From contig OY970262.1 of the NCBI GenBank assembly GCA_963715655.1, positions 62,001 through 126,000 of the forward strand: a stretch of 64,000 nt of DNA, in the 5' to 3' direction. Source of the DNA: JANQPD01 sp963715655. Its GTDB lineage: Bacteria > Bacteroidota > Bacteroidia > Flavobacteriales > Schleiferiaceae. Shown here in pieces: positions 43,399-51,787 of the stretch; the stretch's first letter is position 1; each line of letters opens with the position of its first letter. The position numbers and the translations under genes were made by a program. The notes under the pieces were generated by a model. That model ran no database searches, was not told where the DNA came from, and was given only the letters and a program-made list of their open reading frames with translations.

Positions 43399-43673
43399 TT
43401 TTGGTTTATAAAACTACAATCTAATGCAACGGTTAGGTGATCTAAAGATTCCTCTAAAGAGCCTCTCGCAATTCTGCAATATTGTATATTCTCTTGAAAA
43501 TGAAATCGCCCGTGTCCTTCTGCTATAGCTGCACTTATGCCCCTTGAACTTCTAATAAGTTGATCGGCCAATCTATACCTTTCTTCTTTAGGAAAAGTTT
43601 GAATAAGTTCAAAACAGTCAGTTCTAAAAACTCTTGCTTCCTTCCAACAATTCAAATCTCTGAAACTTTTCAT
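43287..43673 (-). CDS. Four-helix-bundle protein (23S rRNA intervening-sequence type)
   Basis: 128 residues of the S23/IVP family: FRDLNCWKEARVFRTDCFEL, KEERYRLADQLIRSSRGISA, AIAEGHGRFHFQENIQYCRI and GSLEESLDHLTVALD. Short all-helical proteins widespread as freestanding genes in Bacteroidota; function uncertain. Its last ~24 codons lie in the 122-bp tandem repeat. Confidence 0.9.
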   Translation of the reverse strand: MKSFRDLNCWKEARVFRTDCFELIQTFPKEERYRLADQLIRSSRGISAAIAEGHGRFHFQENIQYCRIARGSLEESLDHLTVALDCSFINQKTFKNFEEKHNVLLALLNGYISYLKKRKDDFNTKPIN

Positions 43674-43787
43674 AGCTTTTTTCCCTATAATCGTTAGCCA
43701 TTTAACCCCTTAACTAAGCAGCTAAACTTGATTTTCTAAACTAACCATATCGCTGTTCACTAATTAACAATTCAACTATTTAACCAA

Positions 43788-44567
43788 TCAACTACCAACA
43801 AACTCTGGCCTTCTCTTCTCCAAAAATGCTTTCGTTCCTTCTGCGTAATCATAGCTTTGGCCACATTCGGTTTGGTGTTTATCTTCAAGTGCAAGTTGTT
43901 GCTCTAGCGTGTTTAAGCTGCTGGCGTTTAGTAGTTCTTTGGTGGCAGCTATCGCTTTAGTGGGCATTTTACTTAGCGTTTCCGCGATTTTATACGAAGC
44001 CTCTGAAAACTCTTCATCACTAAAAACTTTGTAAATCATGTTCATGCGCTCAGCTTCTGTGGCCGATACTTTATCGCCTAAAAGCATAAGTGCTGATGCT
44101 TTTTGAAAACCAATTAAACGCGGTAAGGTATAGGTACCGCCACTATCGGGTATTAAGCCAATTTTAGAAAAAGCTTGTATAAAACTGGCAGATTCTGCAG
44201 CTACGCATACATCTGCCGCCAAGGCAATATTTGCACCGGCACCCGCTGCTACTCCATTTACAGCCGCTACTACCGGTTTTTTAAGTGCGCGTATTTGCAA
44301 CACAATGGGGTTGTAATGTTCGGTTACAATTTTGGTGAGTTCGGGGCCATTTGGGTCGGTGGCTTCAGCTAAATCTTGCCCTGCACAAAAAGCTTTTCCG
44401 TTTCCCGTAATATACACACAGCGCACGTCTTTATCATTGGCTGCATCCGTAAGTGCATCTTGAAAAGCCAAAGCCATTTCACGCACAAAGCTGTTGTATT
44501 TTTCGGGTCGGTTAAGGATTATGCTTAAAACGCCTCCCTCCTTTTGGGTTTGTATAAACTCTGACAT
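43788..44567 (-). CDS. paaG: PaaG: 1,2-epoxyphenylacetyl-CoA isomerase
   Basis: 259-residue crotonase-fold isomerase that converts the ring epoxide made by PaaABCDE to oxepin-CoA. Signatures: GKAFCAGQDLAEATDPNGP, VAAVNGVAAGAGANIALAAD (oxyanion hole), and IGLIPDSGGTYTLPRLIG with the catalytic Asp. The final RRPEFVGS matches the family end. On the same strand as paaA-D but ~4 kb downstream, beyond the barrel genes. Confidence 0.9.
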   Translation of the reverse strand: MSEFIQTQKEGGVLSIILNRPEKYNSFVREMALAFQDALTDAANDKDVRCVYITGNGKAFCAGQDLAEATDPNGPELTKIVTEHYNPIVLQIRALKKPVVAAVNGVAAGAGANIALAADVCVAAESASFIQAFSKIGLIPDSGGTYTLPRLIGFQKASALMLLGDKVSATEAERMNMIYKVFSDEEFSEASYKIAETLSKMPTKAIAATKELLNASSLNTLEQQLALEDKHQTECGQSYDYAEGTKAFLEKRRPEFVGS

Positions 44568-44900
44568 ATTTCGGATTTTGGGTAAAGATAATAGGAATGT
44601 AAAAGGAGTAAAACTTTACATGTACCTTTAGTTCTGCTTACAATATATGAAGGATAAGAAAACCTGAACATTAAATTATTGTTTTTTGCCAAAGCTGTTT
44701 TTTGCACAGCGCAAATCAGTTTTGTTTGAGCAGCAACCGTCTTTAGCTTTGTTAAAAATGTAGATTTAAGGATGCATCTTAGTGTATTATGCCGCGAATA
44801 TTTATGCAACATTTAAAGTACAATTCGGCACTAATGCTACTCTCCTTTTTCTCATGCTTTTTTTTGCTAAACTATTATGACCTTTAAACACCACGTTGCT
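44568..44900. other. Intergenic region, no gene seen
   Basis: Divergent interval between paaG (minus) and the barrel lipoprotein (plus). It must hold both promoters, but I found no convincing TTG/TAnnTTTG pair. An upstream in-frame ATG at 44877 for the barrel gene is not preferred. Nothing else is supported. Confidence 0.4.
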
Positions 44901-45638
44901 ATGAAAATTATTTTTAACCCCACCTTTACGCTCAGCGTTATCATATTATGCATTAGCGTTAGCTCTTGTAGAACCATTTTATACGCACCAACAACACAAC
45001 TGGTGCCGCTGCATAAAGAGAAGGGTGAAATAATAACAAGCGCAGAAATAGGTACAAGTGAATACTGTTATATCTATTCCGGCTCCACCTCCATTTCTGT
45101 AGTAGAGAACTTTGCGCTAGGTCTTTCGGGTACTATTTTTACAGACCAATCTGAAGGTGAGTTATTGGGAAAAGGTTTATTAGTAGAGCCAACCTTTGGG
45201 TATTTCTTTCCTATTTCACCTTCTGGCAACTGGATTTTTCAAGGTACACTTGGCGTTGGTTTTGGGCGCGGCTCTTTTTCCGATGAGTACAATTTTTACA
45301 GTTATGGATACCGCTCGGTTGCCGTTATTCCCAGCTTTGGCTACTCTAAAAAGTATTTTGAAGTTGCCTTTTCTACCAAACTTAGTTATGGTAATTATAC
45401 CAATATCCTTGAACCTTATAATATTTTTATCGGCAGCTACACAAACAATTTTTCATTGCAAAACAATGCTAATCAAGTTTTTATTGAACCGAGTTTTTGC
45501 ATCCGTGGCGGACTTAGATTTATAAAACTACAGCTTCGTATTTCCACCGCTAATTCGCTCACTAACAATAGCTTTCCAATGGAAGAATTAGCTGTTTCCT
45601 TGGGTTTAGTTGTAGATTTTAATTTGCTTGATAAGTAA
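44901..45638 (+). CDS. Outer-membrane barrel lipoprotein, YAPT/HKEKGE family, copy 1
   Basis: 245 residues; ATG 44901 gives the lipoprotein signal (hydrophobic run ending SVSSC). The mature start YAPTTQLVPLHKEKGE is shared with copies at 46487 and 47291, followed by alternating strands (YFFPISPSGNWIFQGTLGVG, LAVSLGLVVDF). Probably an 8-10 strand lipid-anchored barrel. Function unknown. First of four tandem genes of similar size and fold. Confidence 0.75.
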   Translation: MKIIFNPTFTLSVIILCISVSSCRTILYAPTTQLVPLHKEKGEIITSAEIGTSEYCYIYSGSTSISVVENFALGLSGTIFTDQSEGELLGKGLLVEPTFGYFFPISPSGNWIFQGTLGVGFGRGSFSDEYNFYSYGYRSVAVIPSFGYSKKYFEVAFSTKLSYGNYTNILEPYNIFIGSYTNNFSLQNNANQVFIEPSFCIRGGLRFIKLQLRISTANSLTNNSFPMEELAVSLGLVVDFNLLDK

Positions 45639-45695
45639 TGTGTCTATTTACCAATTTAATACAGGACATTTACCGTTGCACACAACCTTTTTAGT

Positions 45696-46418
45696 ATGCG
45701 CTCTTTTAAAAATATATTTCTAACATTATTATTTCTTTCCGTTTTGCAGGCCTTTGGGCAATCAGTTGCTAAATCCAAGGGTTGGGGAGTATTATTGTCA
45801 TACGGAAACACTTCTTTTTTTCCAGAAACAAATACGAAAAGCCAGAATATTTTTTACGCTACAAATCCCAATCCTTTACTTAGCGGTCAATTTAGATATA
45901 TGGCGTTAACCGTTGAAAAAAGTTTCAGCAAAAATTTTATAGGCTCCGTGTCCATCGGATATACAAATATGATGGCCAACATAACATTGCGCGATACGAG
46001 CCAGCCTTGGAGTTCTAGCTATGATATAGAATTAAATAAGGCCGTGTTTATAGAGCCATCAATAGCTTTTCAATTTCATATAGATTCTACTTTTAGCATT
46101 TTACCGGGAGTAGGTTTGTCCATACATTCTACTTACAACACAGCTAAAATAACAAGCTTGGAGTCGTATAACACGCGATTAAATGGTATTATAATTACTG
46201 AATCAAAAACTTACACCACGCTAAACCCTCAAATAGAATTACGTTTTATGCCTTTACCAAAAGTATGTTTGTCTATAAAATCAACTTATTTTATTGGTTA
46301 TTCTGAAGTGTTTAATATTATAGGCCAAGTGCAAAGCCAAACAGCAGTGTTTCCCTATTCTGCATCTTATTCGGGCTCTGCAGTTTTGCTAGCGGTAAAA
46401 GTAGGTTACCGATTTTAG
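45696..46418 (+). CDS. Outer-membrane beta-barrel protein, cluster copy 2
   Basis: 240 residues with an ordinary signal peptide (LFLSVLQAFGQ) rather than a lipobox and without the HKEKGE motif. The barrel-like strands are clear (RYMALTVEKSFSKNFIGSVS, GSAVLLAVKVGYRF at the end). It belongs to the same tandem run but is a diverged member. Confidence 0.7.
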   Translation: MRSFKNIFLTLLFLSVLQAFGQSVAKSKGWGVLLSYGNTSFFPETNTKSQNIFYATNPNPLLSGQFRYMALTVEKSFSKNFIGSVSIGYTNMMANITLRDTSQPWSSSYDIELNKAVFIEPSIAFQFHIDSTFSILPGVGLSIHSTYNTAKITSLESYNTRLNGIIITESKTYTTLNPQIELRFMPLPKVCLSIKSTYFIGYSEVFNIIGQVQSQTAVFPYSASYSGSAVLLAVKVGYRF

Positions 46419-46486
46419 GGGAGTAACCCCAACCTTAAGCGCTTGTTATGCGTAAGCTTAAAAAGAGACTTGACTAAATACATTTT

Positions 46487-47284
46487 ATGAAAAAATTTAT
46501 ACTCAAAAGCATTTTTTACACAATTTTAATAGGCGGTTTATCTGCCTGTGGCACCTCTTATTACGCTCCAGGTGTACAGCGTGCGCCAATACTTCAAGAA
46601 GAAGGGGAAATTACGCTAGCGGCTTCAGGCACCGTATATTCACAAAGCATTTCAAATGATTTTCATGCAGCGTACTCGCCAAAGCAAAACCTTGGGGTAA
46701 TGGTTAATGCTAATCTTTTTGACCCCCAAGCCACCCAAAATAATTTGGATAATACTACCTTTTACCGAGGAATGAAAGGGAAGTACATAGAAGCCGCTGC
46801 CGGTTACTATATAGTAGTTGGTGCTAAGGCGTCCTTTGAATTTTATGGGGGTTACGGACGATTGTTTGATGGAAGAACCAATACCAATTTTAACCGAAAC
46901 CTCGTTAGTAATTTTGAATACAATCGGTTTTTTATACAACCTGCTTTTGGTTATAGGGGTGATATTTTTGAAATAATCCCCTCCGTTAGAATAAGTAGAA
47001 TAGACTTTGCCAAGGTAGAACCACCAACCACGGATCCTAATAATAATTGGTTTTTTAACCCCGTTTCTAACGGAGATACGTACGTGATGTTTGAACCATC
47101 CGTTACCATGGGTTTAGGGTATAAGTATTTGAAGTTTCAATTAAGTTTAGGCACTTCTTTTAACTTTCTGTACAATGATTTCGAATACGAGCCAATTGCA
47201 CTGAGCGCAGGAATTTTATTTAATTTAAAGCCATCGTTTAAAAAGAAGACTGAAGAAGACACCTCTGATTTATATTATAAGTAA
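46487..47284 (+). CDS. Outer-membrane barrel lipoprotein, cluster copy 3
   Basis: 265 residues. Lipobox in IGGLSACG; the mature start SYYAPGVQRAPILQEEGE parallels copy 1. Strands such as YYIVVGAKASFEFYGGYGRL and FQLSLGTSFNFLYNDF indicate a barrel. Charged tail KPSFKKKTEEDTSD. Unknown function. Confidence 0.75.
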   Translation: MKKFILKSIFYTILIGGLSACGTSYYAPGVQRAPILQEEGEITLAASGTVYSQSISNDFHAAYSPKQNLGVMVNANLFDPQATQNNLDNTTFYRGMKGKYIEAAAGYYIVVGAKASFEFYGGYGRLFDGRTNTNFNRNLVSNFEYNRFFIQPAFGYRGDIFEIIPSVRISRIDFAKVEPPTTDPNNNWFFNPVSNGDTYVMFEPSVTMGLGYKYLKFQLSLGTSFNFLYNDFEYEPIALSAGILFNLKPSFKKKTEEDTSDLYYK

Positions 47285-47290
47285 CCTAAG

Positions 47291-48241
47291 ATGCTATTAT
47301 TACCTGCTTTTAAAAAATTGCTATGGTTGTAGGCTTTCTGTTTGATGACCCTTTTTGGCGCTACTAGCTGCGTTTCAGTACTATACACACCCACGGTACA
47401 GCATGTGCCCTTGCATAAAGAAAAAGGTGAATTAAAGGGTGCAACAAATGTTTATACAATCGAATATACGGCTGGTTTAGAAGCAACTAGCTCCTATTCC
47501 ATTACTAACTTTTGCGCTTTAGGTATGGGTTTTCAGTCTTTTGTGGATGGTAGTAGAAATGAAAACCGAGGAAGAGGTTTTCTTGCAGAACCAAACATAA
47601 ACCTGAGTTCGATCTTTATATAACTGAATATCAGCATTTAAACCTCCTAAAGCCCCCCAGCCCCCAAAGGGGGAGTAGCTACACATGCAACTAAACTCCC
47701 CCGCCTTGGCGGGGTTGGGGGGCTAGATTGTTGTTTTAAAACTATTAAACCACTAACTATCAGATTGATTTATTTTAATATTAATCGAACTCAGGTTTTA
47801 AGCTGCTTTTTTCCTGTTTCTAAAAGTGGTAATTGGATAGCGCAAGCCGCTTTAGGATTTGGCTTTGGAAACGGTCATTGTGGTAATTATGATGATAGTT
47901 ATGACTTTTATGCTTATGATTTTAGCGGAATGTCTGTAACTCCAGCCTTTGGCTATTGCCGTAAACGGTTTGAAATAGTTTTGTCAACCAAATTTACACG
48001 AGCAAACTATACAAACATTACAGAATCTAGTGCTTATGGAAATGACGCTCCAACTTATTCGCTAGAAGCAAACAATCAGCAACTTTTTTATGAGCCTCAA
48101 CTTTCGATACGCTTAGGGCTAAAAAATATAAGGTGGTTGTATCAAATAGGATTAGCACATAGCTTTACGGATAAGTATTTCCCAACAGATCATATCAGGT
48201 TCAGCATTGGTTTAAATTATAGTTTTCAATTACTGAAGTAA
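47291..48241 (+). pseudogene. Barrel lipoprotein copy 4, broken by stop codon and a MITE
   Basis: From ATG 47291 the frame reads MLLLPAFKKLLWL, hits TAG at 47330, then continues AFCLMTLFGATSCVSVLY and TPTVQHVPLHKEKGEL, clearly the family signal peptide and mature start. At ~47598 the reading frame (GFLAEPNI) is cut by a ~200-bp element and resumes after 47800 as SCFFPVSKSGNWIAQAALGF, matching EPTFGYFFPISPSGNWIFQG of copy 1. So there are two independent lesions: a nonsense codon in the signal peptide and the insertion. Expression is not expected to give a full protein. Confidence 0.85.
47599..47798. mobile_element. ~200-bp MITE with IS982-like terminal repeats
   Basis: Perfect 15-bp terminal inverted repeats AAACCTGAGTTCGAT (47599-47613) and ATCGAACTCAGGTTT (47784-47798) enclose no ORF but a C/G-rich inner palindrome: AGCCCCCCAGCCCC (47651-47664) pairs with GGGGTTGGGGGGCT (47711-47724). 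The terminal repeat matches the sequence at 5951-5964 next to the IS982 transposase relic, so a full IS982-type element probably mobilises it in trans. A TAA occurs at both junctions, a possible short target duplication. Confidence 0.8.
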
Positions 48242-48252
48242 GTGTATTAATC

Positions 48253-48741
48253 TTAAATGCACTTAAAATAATCAAAAGGCTCCAAGCAATCTTCACACTT
48301 GTATAGCGATTTGCAAGCGGTACTCCCAAACTGACTTACCAGCACTGTGTTTTTTGATTTACAATGTGGGCACTGTACCTTTTTAGGTTTAGCAAATAAT
48401 ACAGATTTATCGGCTGAAGAACCTTCCGGTGGTGCTATACCATATTCTAGCAATTTGGCTTTTCCTTTGTCCGTCATCCAATCCGTTGTCCAAGGTGGGC
48501 TTAAAACGGTTTTGACCAATACATTTTCCAACCCCTGCTCCTTGAGCTTTATTTTAATGTTCTGCTCTATTTCATTCATTGCGGGGCAGCCGCTATAAGT
48601 GGGTGTAATTTCTACCTTTACACCATCGGTATTTATTTCTACATGGCGCACCACGCCTAAATCTACCACTGTAAGCACAGGTATTTCGGGATCAAAAACG
48701 TCCTCTAAATATTGCCAAATTTGATTTTCAGTAACCGTCAT
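48253..48741 (-). CDS. paaD: PaaD: phenylacetyl-CoA epoxidase accessory subunit
   Basis: 162 residues. An N-terminal MIP18/DUF59 domain (FDPEIPVLTVVDLGVVRHVE, GCPAMNEIEQNIKIKL) and a C-terminal Cys-rich part (CPHCKSKN, CKSLYKCEDC, final FDYFKC), the PaaD pattern. It is thought to mature the iron centre of the epoxidase. Last gene of the paaA to paaD minus-strand series, preceded by the LRR gene. Confidence 0.9.
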   Translation of the reverse strand: MTVTENQIWQYLEDVFDPEIPVLTVVDLGVVRHVEINTDGVKVEITPTYSGCPAMNEIEQNIKIKLKEQGLENVLVKTVLSPPWTTDWMTDKGKAKLLEYGIAPPEGSSADKSVLFAKPKKVQCPHCKSKNTVLVSQFGSTACKSLYKCEDCLEPFDYFKCI

Positions 48742-48771
48742 ATCTAAAAAAGGAAAAACGAACGATTAAGT

Positions 48772-49539
48772 TTATTGCATAAAGGTTTTTTCACGCACAT
48801 ATACTTTTAACTGTCTGTTGGCAGGCACTAAAACGCAGCCAGGTACCACAGACTTTGGATCAATGTAGAAATATTCCAAATTTTCAGCCTCACAAAAGGT
48901 TTCAGGAATAAATAAGCCCATGCCGGCATACACTAAATCAACCTCTATCAACCCCTCAATAGTAAAAAACGATTCCGGTAAATTTATCAGGTTGTTTCTA
49001 CCTAAATACACCCGTGATAAACTTTCCATTTCATTGATATTTTCAGGCAAACTATACAGTTCATTTTGCTGTAGTTGTAAATACTTTAGTTTTTTAAGCT
49101 TTAGCAGATTTGGTGAGAAGTAACCAATATCGTTGTTATTTAAAACCAATCGCTCTAAACTGTCTAATTCGCCAATTACAGCGGGCGTTTCTTCAAAATC
49201 ATTATACGATAATGAAAGATTTTTGAGTTGAGTAAGATTTGCTATTTCGGGAGGAAGTGATTTTAAGTGGTTTTTACTTAAAATTAGTTTTTTAAGCTTT
49301 GGTAGCTGGCCAATTTGTGGCGGAAGTTCATATAAATTACAGGAAAAAAGAGTTAGCTCCTCTAAATTATATAAGAGTGCAATATTTGGCGAAAGCTTGC
49401 CTAATTTCTGATGACTAAGGTTCAATTTTTTTACCTCTGCAGGGTTGGAAATTGCCTTGTTAAAATTTCGGTAGGTTTTACCGCACGCGCAAAAGAGTAG
49501 TGTAATAAATAAACATGTAATAAACCTAACGCTGCGCAT
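48772..49539 (-). CDS. Leucine-rich-repeat lipoprotein inserted between paaC and paaD
   Basis: 255 residues; signal with lipobox (FITLLFCACGK). About six or seven LRRs with the pattern LxxLxLxxNxLxxLPxxI (for example LKKLILSKNHLKSLPPEIAN, YLQLQQNELYSLPENINE). Probably a protein-interaction lipoprotein in the envelope. It has no known role in phenylacetate metabolism yet lies 32 bases after paaC and 30 bases before paaD, so it is likely cotranscribed. Confidence 0.8.
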   Translation of the reverse strand: MRSVRFITCLFITLLFCACGKTYRNFNKAISNPAEVKKLNLSHQKLGKLSPNIALLYNLEELTLFSCNLYELPPQIGQLPKLKKLILSKNHLKSLPPEIANLTQLKNLSLSYNDFEETPAVIGELDSLERLVLNNNDIGYFSPNLLKLKKLKYLQLQQNELYSLPENINEMESLSRVYLGRNNLINLPESFFTIEGLIEVDLVYAGMGLFIPETFCEAENLEYFYIDPKSVVPGCVLVPANRQLKVYVREKTFMQ

Positions 49540-49571
49540 ACTCTTCAGACCATTATTTGAAAATCAGTTGC

Positions 49572-50321
49572 CTACCAAGTAGCTTCTGGATACATTCTTG
49601 GCAAATGTTGCATTTCTGCTAGCACAAAACCCAAAAACTCGGTGTGTTCACCTTGCTTACCACCGCTTTGCATCCATCCGTCTTTTGGTTTTTGCAAAGT
49701 AGCAATGTCTAAAATCTCAGCAACTTTAGTATGCCACTTTTCTTTTATCGGGTTTAAATCTACACCTATACCGGCTTCAATCATTTCAGCATCCACTTCA
49801 TCCATAGTGAAAAACTCTCCCGTCCATTGCCATAATTCATCTAAAGCCGCCTGTGCTCTAGTATTACTTTCTTCGGTACCGTCACCTAAACGAATAATCC
49901 ACTCAGCACTCCATTGCGCATGATAGGTAATTTCTTTTATCGCCTTTTGAGCAACCGCGCGCAAATGATCGTCTTTGCTTTGCAGCATCTCCGTATAGAA
50001 GAAATAATTAAAGGTATCAAACAAAAACTGACGTACTAATGTAACACCCCAATCTTGATTTTTAAGCTCCAACATTAGGCAATTTCGATATTCTGTAATA
50101 TCCCGAAAAAAAGCCATTTTATCTTCTGTATAATCTTCACCTTTTAGCTGTGCCGCATATTGCATCAACATCCGTGCTTGTCCTAAATGATCTAAAGCCA
50201 TGTTGCTTAGCGCGATGTCTTGCTCTAAAATAGGGCCAAATCCACACCATTCAGAAAGGCGCTGACCAAGTATTAACGCGTTATCACCAAGGCGAAGTGT
50301 GTATTGTAGTAAGTTGCTCAT
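49572..50321 (-). CDS. paaC: PaaC: phenylacetyl-CoA epoxidase structural subunit
   Basis: 249-residue ferritin-like helical subunit that scaffolds PaaA. Signatures: LRLGDNALILGQRLSEWCGF, LSNMALDHLGQARMLMQYAA and IKEITYHAQWSAEWIIRLGD, matching PaaC. The C-terminal LAEMQHLPRMYPEATW is the family end. PaaC keeps the helices but not a full di-iron site. Separated from paaB by a 108-bp gap with nested hairpins. Confidence 0.95.
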   Translation of the reverse strand: MSNLLQYTLRLGDNALILGQRLSEWCGFGPILEQDIALSNMALDHLGQARMLMQYAAQLKGEDYTEDKMAFFRDITEYRNCLMLELKNQDWGVTLVRQFLFDTFNYFFYTEMLQSKDDHLRAVAQKAIKEITYHAQWSAEWIIRLGDGTEESNTRAQAALDELWQWTGEFFTMDEVDAEMIEAGIGVDLNPIKEKWHTKVAEILDIATLQKPKDGWMQSGGKQGEHTEFLGFVLAEMQHLPRMYPEATW

Positions 50322-50350
50322 TCCGTAGTTTTAATGATTTAAGGTTGAAG

Positions 50351-50421
50351 GTTGTAAGGAAAATGCATATTACTGCAACGGAAGTGTAAACTTTCAACTT
50401 TACATCCTTGAACCTTACAAC
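50351..50421 (-). promoter_or_regulatory. Nested intercistronic stem-loops between paaB and paaC
   Basis: GTTGTAAGG (50351-50359) pairs with CCTTACAAC (50413-50421), enclosing TGTAAA (50385-50390) with TTTACA (50399-50404). It could modulate mRNA stability or translation of paaC. No T run, so a terminator is unlikely. Confidence 0.35.
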
Positions 50422-50429
50422 TACTGTGC

Positions 50430-50720
50430 TTACATGTGTCCAATTTCGTCTGGTATATCATAAAAAGTTGGGTGTCTATATACCTTATCATCCGCTGGTG
50501 TAAACAACGGTTCGTTTTCATCAGGCGATGAAGCCGTAATTGCTTCAGATTCTACCACCCAAATGCTAATGCCTTCGCTTCTTCTAGTGTACACATCTCG
50601 GGCATTTTTAATAGCCATTTCAGCATCGGGTGCATGCAAGCTACCTACATGCTTGTGGCTTAACCCATTTTTCGAGCGGATGAATACCTCCCAAATTTTC
50701 CAATTGTCTTTGTTACTCAT
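50430..50720 (-). CDS. paaB: PaaB: phenylacetyl-CoA epoxidase subunit
   Basis: 96 residues: WKIWEVFIRSKNGLSHKHVG, then SLHAPDAEMAIKNARDVYTR and GISIWVVESEAITASSP, the full PaaB signature. Small subunit of the PaaABCE complex, thought to bridge the catalytic core and the reductase. It lies downstream of the decayed DUF4160-DUF2442 gene. Confidence 0.95.
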   Translation of the reverse strand: MSNKDNWKIWEVFIRSKNGLSHKHVGSLHAPDAEMAIKNARDVYTRRSEGISIWVVESEAITASSPDENEPLFTPADDKVYRHPTFYDIPDEIGHM

Positions 50721-50739
50721 AATTATTTAAAGTTTTATC

Positions 50740-51265
50740 TCAGGCATCTTGTAGCGCTTGCTTTTGTTTTAAAGCTAGGTCATATAAATACTCAGGGGCA
50801 AAATCAGCTCCGCACTTCCATTCTATTGTCCACCTATTTAGGTGAAAATTTTTAAAATTTTCAAGATTCCTTAAGGGTTCAAACATGAGTCCACTAAAAC
50901 TAGTTTCTAGGGTTACAATTAATTGCCGTATATCCATCGTTAAAAGTAAATTCTATCAAATGATTTTTTACGAATTGAGTCTTTTTCACTTTTTTAACAT
51001 CGCTAATTTGTTTCCAAGGGTCTATTTTCTTTATTTGGCGTTGCGTTTGCGCAGCTTGCCAATTTTGCATCAGTTCTTCTATATGTAAATCCATCCATTC
51101 AAAAACCAATTTTAGAGCTCTTCTAGGCATTTCACCCGATACTTTTCCACCTTCAATTTCAATAATGGCCTGTTACTCTTGAAATTCAATATGCAAATGC
51201 CGAGGATTATGGTCATCAAAAAACATTCTTACAACTATCCCATAAAATCTACTAATCTCAGGCAT
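50740..51265 (-). pseudogene. DUF4160-DUF2442 fusion gene with two lesions
   Basis: From ATG 51265 the frame reads MPEISRFYGIVVRMFFDDHN (DUF4160), hits TAA after EFQE, then continues QAIIEIEGGKVSGEMPRRAL to the end of DUF4160. The same frame runs on into DUF2442 (ISDVKKVKKTQFVKNHLIEF), but after TFNDG the frame shifts by one base near 50930-50940 and continues DIRQLIVTLETSFSGLMFEP to the end PEYLYDLALKQKQALQDA. These families usually form adjacent gene pairs resembling toxin-antitoxin modules; here they are fused and inactive. The start overlaps the RelE-like gene by 8 bases. Confidence 0.75.
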
Positions 51266-51557
51266 TTTCAATGACTTCAATCATTTCTTTATTACTGCGC
51301 ATATCTTGTAAATACCCTGCTTTCAGTATGCTTTTGTTAAAAGAATAATACAGTCGGTACATCCTTATCCGTATAAAAAAAATATCTCCCTGAATGCGCA
51401 CCCCAATGGTTGGAGTTTCAGATAAAAGCTCAACTAACTTTAGTAGTTCTTGCTGAAATTCGTCCGCCACAGTTTCGTTCCACTCCTTGTACAGATAAAT
51501 CAAAACCACATCAATTTGAGCGGCTATTATCTTTGACCATTCAATCGTTCTCGCCAT
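51258..51557 (-). CDS. RelE/ParE-family toxin
   Basis: 99 residues of the RelE/ParE fold: ARTIEWSKIIAAQIDVVLIY, TPTIGVRIQGDIFFIRIRMY, then RLYYSFNKSILKAGYL. The Arg/Tyr-rich beta-sheet end suggests an mRNA interferase or gyrase-type toxin, but the subfamily is unclear. Overlaps the upstream antitoxin gene by 31 bases and the DUF4160 start by 8. Sits between paaA and paaB. Confidence 0.8.
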   Translation of the reverse strand: MARTIEWSKIIAAQIDVVLIYLYKEWNETVADEFQQELLKLVELLSETPTIGVRIQGDIFFIRIRMYRLYYSFNKSILKAGYLQDMRSNKEMIEVIENA

Positions 51558-51787
51558 GAGGATAAATGTAATTTCATATCATCATGGCTAATACGGTTGG
51601 CAGGGTTTTCCATATTGTCAAAAGCTTGAAGTATTTCCTGCTTTTCCTTAAGAGATGTATTGCCCCAACCCTTTTTATGCTCATACCAAGCGAGTAGCAT
51701 ATCATTCAGCGCATATAGCTCTTTTTCGTTTTCAGAGGATAAAATACTATCAATCTGTTTTCTTATTTCTTCCTTCACCATACTCAT
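51527..51787 (-). CDS. Antitoxin of the RelE-type pair
   Basis: 86 residues, predicted helical; MVKEEIRKQIDSILSSENEK and the C-terminal NRISHDDMKLHLSSWRERL resemble antitoxins paired with RelE toxins in Bacteroidota. The ATG at 51787 overlaps the paaA stop (ATGA); ATG 51781 is an equally good start. No separate promoter is visible, so the pair likely depends on the paaA transcript. Confidence 0.7.
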   Translation of the reverse strand: MSMVKEEIRKQIDSILSSENEKELYALNDMLLAWYEHKKGWGNTSLKEKQEILQAFDNMENPANRISHDDMKLHLSSWRERLNGQR

